A stretch of 55,908 nt of DNA from an uncultured Clostridia bacterium (lineage in GTDB: Bacteria; Bacillota; Clostridia; Oscillospirales; Butyricicoccaceae), in NCBI GenBank assembly GCA_947648385.1, contig CANSNO010000005.1, positions 1 to 55,908 of the forward strand. Direction: 5' to 3'. The notes under the pieces were generated by a model that made no database searches, was not told the DNA's origin, and saw only the letters and a program-made list of their open reading frames with translations. A program made the translations under genes and the position numbers. This document shows, piece after piece, positions 51,634 to 55,908 of the stretch. How positions within the stretch are numbered: position 1 is the first letter of the stretch; each line of letters begins with the position of its first letter.

Positions 51634-52725
51634 ATGAAATTAGGCATCGTAGGCCTGCCCAACGTGGGCAAGAGCACCCTTTTCAACGCCCTGACCGATT
51701 TGAAGGCACAGTCGGCCAACTATCCATTCTGCACCATCGACCCCAATGTGGGCATCGTGCCCGTCCCCGACAGCCGTCTGGACGAGCTTGCCAAGATATA
51801 CAACCCGAAAAAGATAACTCCGGCCATCATCGAGTTTGTCGATATCGCCGGCCTTGTCAAGGGGGCCTCCAAGGGCGAGGGCCTCGGCAACAAGTTTCTC
51901 TCCCACATACGTCAGGTGGACGCCGTCGTCCATGTTGTCAGGTGCTTTGAGGACGACAACATCATCCACGTCGACGGCTCGGTCGACCCGAAGAGGGATA
52001 TCGAGACGATAAATCTCGAGCTTATCCTTTCCGATGTTGAAATGCTTGAAAGGCGCATAGACAAAAGCGAAAAGCTGGCCAAGGGCGACAAAAAATATCT
52101 GGCCGAGGTCGAGCTGCTCAAAAATCTCAAGGCCCATCTGGAAAAGGGCCTTACGGCGCGCACCTTTGAGGCAAACGAAGAGGAAAAGGAGATAATCTCA
52201 ACAGTCGACCTTTTGACCGACAAGCCGGTCATCTATGCCGCCAATATGAGCGACAGCCAGCTTGCGGATTATGAAAACGACCCCGGCTATCAGGCCGTCA
52301 AGGCCTTTGCCGACGCGGAGGGCAGCGATGTCCTGCCCGTCTGCGCCGAGCTGGAAAGCGAAATGGCCGGCATGAGCCGCGAGGAAAAAGCCGAGTTTTT
52401 GAGCGAGATAGGCTTTGAAAAATCAGGCCTTGACAGGCTTATAATCCTTTCCTATGAGCGTCTGGGGCTTATATCCTATCTGACGGCCGGCGAGCCGGAG
52501 GTCAGGGCATGGACGATAACAAAGGGCACAAAAGCGCCGGGCGCCGCCGGAAAGATACACACCGATTTTGAGCGCGGCTTTATCCGCGCCGAGATAGTGC
52601 CCTATGAAAAGCTTATTGAGTGCGGCAGCTTTGCAAACGCCAAGGAGAAGGGGCTTGTCAGAAGCGAGGGCAAGGACTATGTCATGCAGGACGGCGACGT
52701 CGTCCTCTTCCGTTTCAATGTATAA
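51634..52725 (+). CDS. ychF: redox-regulated ATPase YchF (Obg family)
   Basis: This 363-aa protein has [15 protein letters not shown] (G1), [16 protein letters not shown] (G3), YAANMSD in place of NKxD, and a C-terminal TGS domain (about 278-361, ending [16 protein letters not shown]). The altered NKxD fits the ATP preference of YchF, which binds ribosomes. ATG at 51634 follows AAGGAG; a TTG at 51625 is too close to it. Confidence 0.96.
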   Translation: MKLGIVGLPNVGKSTLFNALTDLKAQSANYPFCTIDPNVGIVPVPDSRLDELAKIYNPKKITPAIIEFVDIAGLVKGASKGEGLGNKFLSHIRQVDAVVHVVRCFEDDNIIHVDGSVDPKRDIETINLELILSDVEMLERRIDKSEKLAKGDKKYLAEVELLKNLKAHLEKGLTARTFEANEEEKEIISTVDLLTDKPVIYAANMSDSQLADYENDPGYQAVKAFADAEGSDVLPVCAELESEMAGMSREEKAEFLSEIGFEKSGLDRLIILSYERLGLISYLTAGEPEVRAWTITKGTKAPGAAGKIHTDFERGFIRAEIVPYEKLIECGSFANAKEKGLVRSEGKDYVMQDGDVVLFRFNV

Positions 52726-52735
52726 ACAAAAATGT

Positions 52736-52766
52736 AAAACCCCCACTTTGAAAGTGGGGGTTTTCT
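52736..52766. terminator. bidirectional terminator
   Basis: AAAACCCCCACTTT (52736-52749) pairs with AAAGTGGGGGTTTT (52751-52764), between convergent genes. Confidence 0.9.
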
Positions 52767-52767
52767 T

Positions 52768-53748
52768 TCATCCTTTTACAATGTCGAGGAGCCTGTGTCC
52801 GAGGGCGTCAAGCTCAACCTCGCCGTCGGCTATGACGGCCACGCCGACCTCCAGCTCGGGGATAAAGGCGATATAGGCGCTGCCCCCATCGGCGGAGGCC
52901 GATTTAAAACAGACCGTCTGCCCGTCGCTTTGATAGATATCAAAGGCGAGGGTCATTTGGCTCTCGGGGTCTTTTCTGGCAATCTCCACCGTGCGGCTAA
53001 GGCTGTCGTCATACTCCAGCATGGAGCCGCAATAGCCCACCACCTTCATCAAATCATAGCAGGAGGATTCAAAGCCGTCGAAGGAAGCCAGAATATCGCG
53101 CCTGAAAAAGGCGGAATCCTGCAAATCCATTTTGACGACCACCTGATTGCTTATCAGGTTGACAAAATCGGCGTTCATGTTATAGGACTGCCTGAGGCAC
53201 TCGCAGAGAAAGGCATAGGCCAAAGAGGAGGGTTCACCCTCCGTTCTTACCTCTACAGGGGCTTCAAAGCCCTGATGGAACATCATTCCGGATGTGAAAT
53301 ATCCGTTTTCGTCCCTCTTTGCCTCCCCCCAGTCGGCCAGACCGCATACCGCCTGCCGTACGGTGGTATTCTCGCCGCCCGTCGGAACTCCGGCGGGGCT
53401 GTTTATCCAATCGGCCATGATTTCATCGCGGCTGAGCCAGCCGTTGTCCTCGAAATTGGCAACAAGCAGGCCGACAAACATGGTGGCAAGCTGACCGACG
53501 GGCAAAACCGTATGCTCGTTCATGCCGTCGCCGATACTGCGGAAGCAGGTCTCCCTGCCGCGCATGACGCCGACGGAGATATTCTGTCCCGAATATTCGC
53601 CCAACGCCGTCTCGACCAGAGACTGAATGTTTTCATCGCGGATATTCCTGAATGGGGATGTGCCCGAAAAATTGAGGTTGACCCCTCCGCAGCCCGTCGC
53701 CGAAAGTGACAGGGCCAAAACAAGGGTCAGCGCCAAAAGTTTTTTCAT
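52768..53748 (-). CDS. lipoprotein of the serine beta-lactamase fold, apparently catalytically degenerate
   Basis: This 326-aa lipoprotein has a signal peptide with lipobox SATGC. The rest aligns by eye with class C beta-lactamase/esterase proteins: NEHTVLPVGQLATMFVGLL occupies the place of the active-site helix, followed by NGWLSRDEI. However, the SxxK nucleophile motif reads QLAT, and the YxN site reads P-S-S (EPSSLAYAFL). Both catalytic motifs seem lost, so it may be a binding protein rather than an enzyme. ATG 53748 overlaps the upstream acetyltransferase stop. GGGGAGGGG is the ribosome site. Confidence 0.78.
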   Translation of the reverse strand: MKKLLALTLVLALSLSATGCGGVNLNFSGTSPFRNIRDENIQSLVETALGEYSGQNISVGVMRGRETCFRSIGDGMNEHTVLPVGQLATMFVGLLVANFEDNGWLSRDEIMADWINSPAGVPTGGENTTVRQAVCGLADWGEAKRDENGYFTSGMMFHQGFEAPVEVRTEGEPSSLAYAFLCECLRQSYNMNADFVNLISNQVVVKMDLQDSAFFRRDILASFDGFESSCYDLMKVVGYCGSMLEYDDSLSRTVEIARKDPESQMTLAFDIYQSDGQTVCFKSASADGGSAYIAFIPELEVGVAVIADGEVELDALGHRLLDIVKG

Positions 53749-54314
53749 ATGCCCCTCCCCATATAGTCGCTTTTGAGGATGGCGTACATATTGCAGTCCT
53801 GATAGCCCTGAGAGCAATAGTATTTCTCGCGGCACATACCCTCATACTGCATTCCGCAGCGGCGCATGACGGCCCCCGAGGCAGGGTTCCTTGTAGAGTG
53901 ATACGCCTCGATTCGGTTCAAACCCACCTGCTCGAACATAAACTTTATTACGGCGGAAACGGCCTCGGTCATATAGCCCTTGCCCCAGTGCTTCTCGGCC
54001 AACTGATAGCCCAACGCCCCTGCGGCGTCGGCATCCCAGCCCTCTTTATCACAGCCGACGGTGCCTATCGGCTCGCCGTTCTCTTTCAGGACAATGACCC
54101 AGAGGTAAAAGTCGGTTTTTTTATAGCTCTCGGTCCAAATATCGATTATCCTGTCGGTCTCGTCCAAATCGGGATGAGTCTCATACCTCAAAAACTTTGT
54201 CACATTGGGGTTGCCGAAGCAGGTCTCAAAAAGGACGGGGCCGTCCCCCCTCGTTATCTGCCTGAGCTGAAGCCTTTCTGTGTCAAGGGTCTTTGTGCCC
54301 TGATGTTGTACCAT
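53745..54314 (-). CDS. GNAT acetyltransferase, RimJ/RimL-like
   Basis: This 189-aa protein has the family opening (TKTLDTERLQLRQITRGD), the acetyl-CoA region around YQLAEKHWGKGYMTEAVSAV and the closing SGAVMRRCGMQYEGM. ATG at 54314 follows AAGGAG by 8 bases; a GTG at 54323 would touch it. It lies 5 bases after trmD in the rimM-trmD operon, where rplS is usual, so its presence is notable. The substrate is unknown. Confidence 0.88.
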   Translation of the reverse strand: MVQHQGTKTLDTERLQLRQITRGDGPVLFETCFGNPNVTKFLRYETHPDLDETDRIIDIWTESYKKTDFYLWVIVLKENGEPIGTVGCDKEGWDADAAGALGYQLAEKHWGKGYMTEAVSAVIKFMFEQVGLNRIEAYHSTRNPASGAVMRRCGMQYEGMCREKYYCSQGYQDCNMYAILKSDYMGRGI

Positions 54315-54319
54315 TTTTA

Positions 54320-55051
54320 TCACTCCTTATGGGATATATCTTCCAAAAGCTTTCTGTCTTCCTTTGTCAGTTCTATCTTTTCAAACATATCGGGACGGCG
54401 CTCCCTTGTCAGCTCGAGGGATTTTTTCCGTCGCCATTTGCGAATATTCTCGTGGTGACCCGAGAGAAGAACCTCCGGCACCCTCTCCCCCTGCCAGACC
54501 TCGGGACGGGTGTATTGGGGATATTCCAAAAGGCCGGAAAAATGGCTCTCGTCCTCAAAGCAGGCCTCCTCGGCCAGCACGCCGGGAACCATGCGGCATA
54601 CGGCGTCGGCCACGGCCATGGCGGCTATCTCGCCGCCCGTCAGGACAAAATCCCCTATTGATATCTCCTCATCGACATACTTGTCTATAAAACGCCTGTC
54701 AATGCCCTCATAATGACCACAGACAATAATAATATGTTCCCTCTCCAGCAGGTCTTTTGCCTTTTCCTGGTCAAAAACAGCCCCTTGGGCGCTCATCATG
54801 ACCGTATGGACATGGTTTCCGCCCGTTATGGCCTGATGACAGCGGTAAAGGGGCTCGCACTGCATGAGCATCCCCTGGCCTCCGCCGTAGGGGTAATCGT
54901 CGGTGCGGCCGTGCTTGTCGGTAGTGTAGTCCCTTATATGGTGAGCCTTTATATCGACAAGCCTCGCCTCCCGTCCCCTGCCGATAATGCTGCCGCTGAG
55001 AACGGCCTCTATCATCTCGGGGAATAGGGTCATGATATCAATTTTCATCAT
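54320..55051 (-). CDS. trmD: tRNA (guanine-N1)-methyltransferase
   Basis: This 243-aa enzyme makes m1G37 using S-adenosylmethionine and prevents frameshifting. MKIDIMTLFPEM, the knot motifs IIVCGHYEGID and EEISIGDFVLTGGE, and YTRPEVWQGE are diagnostic. Its start overlaps the rimM end by 14 bases. Confidence 0.97.
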   Translation of the reverse strand: MMKIDIMTLFPEMIEAVLSGSIIGRGREARLVDIKAHHIRDYTTDKHGRTDDYPYGGGQGMLMQCEPLYRCHQAITGGNHVHTVMMSAQGAVFDQEKAKDLLEREHIIIVCGHYEGIDRRFIDKYVDEEISIGDFVLTGGEIAAMAVADAVCRMVPGVLAEEACFEDESHFSGLLEYPQYTRPEVWQGERVPEVLLSGHHENIRKWRRKKSLELTRERRPDMFEKIELTKEDRKLLEDISHKE

Positions 55052-55541
55052 CTATCATGCCCTCTATGGTCTCGACGGCTATTCTCCTCTCATCGAGAAA
55101 AACGCCCCTGTCAAAGGCGTCGTTCAAGGGTATCATGGCCTCGCGGCCGTCGACGTCCACAATATACATCTCCCCGGCCGGATAGCTGTCGACCCTTTTG
55201 AGCCTTCCTATGACCCTCCCGAGCCTCTCGTCATAAACCTCGAAGCCCTCAAGGTCGCTGTAAAAATAATGCCCCTCGCCAAGGTCGATATCCTCGCGCG
55301 GAGTTGTCAGCACCTTGCCGCGCATGAGCCGCGCGCTGTCCATATCGTCAATGCCCTCCAGCTTGAGCAGCACGGCCCCCTTGTGCCCTCTGGCCGAGGC
55401 TATTTTATAGCTTTCGCCGTCAATGCGGATATTGTCCACGAGCTTGTACAGGGAGAGAAAATCCACCCACGGCGTGACCTTCAGCTCTCCCCTGACGCCG
55501 TGGGTTCCGCTCACGACGCCCCATTCTATTTTATCTGACAT
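55038..55541 (-). CDS. rimM: ribosome maturation factor RimM
   Basis: This 167-aa factor helps assemble the 30S head. The N-terminal RimM domain begins EWGVVSGTHGVRGELKV, and the PRC barrel includes GRVIGRLKRVDSYPAGEMYIV and IPLNDAFDRGVFLDERRI. CAGGAG precedes the ATG. It is the first gene of the leftward operon rimM-trmD-GNAT-lipoprotein. Confidence 0.96.
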   Translation of the reverse strand: MSDKIEWGVVSGTHGVRGELKVTPWVDFLSLYKLVDNIRIDGESYKIASARGHKGAVLLKLEGIDDMDSARLMRGKVLTTPREDIDLGEGHYFYSDLEGFEVYDERLGRVIGRLKRVDSYPAGEMYIVDVDGREAMIPLNDAFDRGVFLDERRIAVETIEGMIDDEN

Positions 55542-55571
55542 CTATAATTCTCCTGTAAAATATATATAGAA

Positions 55572-55601
55572 ATCATAGCTCATTGCCTTGTCCTTTGTCA
55601 A
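55572..55601 (-). promoter_or_regulatory. promoter of the rimM operon
   Basis: On the minus strand TTGACA (55596-55601), 18 bases, TATGAT (55572-55577). Confidence 0.75.
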
Positions 55602-55644
55602 CATTATATTGTAAATATTTGACCCCTCGGCGTCAATACGGCTA

Positions 55645-55673
55645 TTGCGGTTTGGGGCAAAATACTTTATAAT
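55645..55673 (+). promoter_or_regulatory. promoter of the transketolase gene
   Basis: TTGCGG (55645-55650), 17 bases, TATAAT (55668-55673). Confidence 0.72.
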
Positions 55674-55716
55674 ATATATGACCCGTGTACTTGATGGCCG
55701 TTATCAAGGAGGGAGT

Positions 55717-55743
55717 ATGGAGCAAAAGGGAGATAAGATATGA
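55717..55743 (+). CDS. 8-codon leader minigene overlapping the transketolase start
   Basis: ATG GAG CAA AAG GGA GAT AAG ATA TGA (MEQKGDKI) follows the strong site AAGGAGGG, and its TGA overlaps the transketolase ATG. The codons AAG GGA GAT also supply the ribosome site of the next gene. It may act by translational coupling, or it may be chance. Confidence 0.35.
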   Translation: MEQKGDKI

Positions 55744-55908
55744 CAGCTAATGAGAAAAAGCAGCTGACGGCAGCTGCCTGCAAGGTGCGCATGGGCATTA
55801 TCGAGGGCACCCACAGCGCCAAAGCCGGTCATCCCGGCGGCAGTCTTTCAAGTGCCGATATGATGACCTATCTCTATTTCAAAGAGATGAACGTCGACCC
55901 TAAAAACC
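55740..55908 (+). CDS. transketolase N-terminal part (runs off the window)
   Basis: The first 56 codons read MTANEKKQLTAAACKVRMGI, followed by THSAKAGHPGGSLSSADM, the thiamine-diphosphate-binding start of transketolase with the conserved GHPGG. In Clostridia this is often a split enzyme of N- and C-terminal subunits; the window ends before that can be decided. AAAGGGAG precedes the ATG. Confidence 0.88.
   Translation, partial: MTANEKKQLTAAACKVRMGIIEGTHSAKAGHPGGSLSSADMMTYLYFKEMNVDPKN

Overview
The window reads as chromosomal DNA of an anaerobic, Gram-positive-type member of the Bacillota, most likely class Clostridia. Evidence is the strong AGGAGG-type ribosome binding sites, frequent GTG and TTG starts, and typical families (TmcAL, YedF, DUF1540, DUF3842, OpuC, acetate kinase). 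S-layer-homology (SLH) proteins and a CsaB-type pyruvyl transferase are present, and no outer-membrane genes are. Coding DNA is GC-rich except for one visibly AT-rich patch at about 4.1-5.2 kb. I cannot name a genus from sequence alone.

Layout. 0-10 kb: tRNA-Val, a hybrid histidine kinase, yedF, an AT-rich patch (membrane protein plus Cys-rich peptide, divergent from an XRE regulator), an acetyltransferase, and a leftward run patB-like / DUF5131 / sfsA / DUF3842. 10-18 kb: a lone DppB-type permease, nudC, a large SLH-anchored phosphodiester glycosidase with a structured upstream region, a PfoR-like EIIC, an amidase and tcdA. 18-24 kb: a MacAB-like adaptor, ATPase and permease set followed by an SLH protein. 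24-30 kb: an overlapping operon of MATE exporter, diaminopropionate ammonia-lyase and AlkD-like repair protein, then DUF1540 and a polysaccharide flippase. 30-34 kb: an OpuC osmolyte importer ending in a GntR-RCK_C regulator of the BusR type. 34-40 kb: housekeeping genes (obg, rpmA, rplU, tmcAL, ackA) and a second MATE. 41-47 kb: a phosphoesterase pair, a palindrome-rich element, and a surface cluster (GT4-CsaB fusion, SLH protein, DHHW protein). 46.8-51.5 kb: a leftward operon RR-HK-HtrA-TPR-GNAT. 51.6-55.9 kb: ychF, a leftward rimM-trmD-GNAT-degenerate serine hydrolase operon, and the start of transketolase.

Three themes link the genes. The first is a pyruvylated-polysaccharide/SLH cell surface: CsaB is fused to a glycosyltransferase, and three SLH proteins lie in the window. 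The second is osmolyte uptake with two candidate c-di-AMP inputs, the CBS domains on the OpuC ATPase and the RCK_C domain on the regulator, with a perfect palindrome over the opuC promoter. The third is envelope quality control, a two-component system cotranscribed with HtrA.

The most unusual items are: the palindrome-rich block at 42.12-42.31 kb between two divergent promoters with a 9-bp flanking repeat; the GT4-CsaB fusion; the AT-rich regulator/membrane-protein island; the pseudoknot-forming region upstream of the SLH glycosidase; a lipoprotein of the beta-lactamase fold that appears to have lost its catalytic residues; and L27 lacking both the Firmicute N-extension and the neighbouring prp gene. 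All calls were made by reading the sequence; no database search was run.
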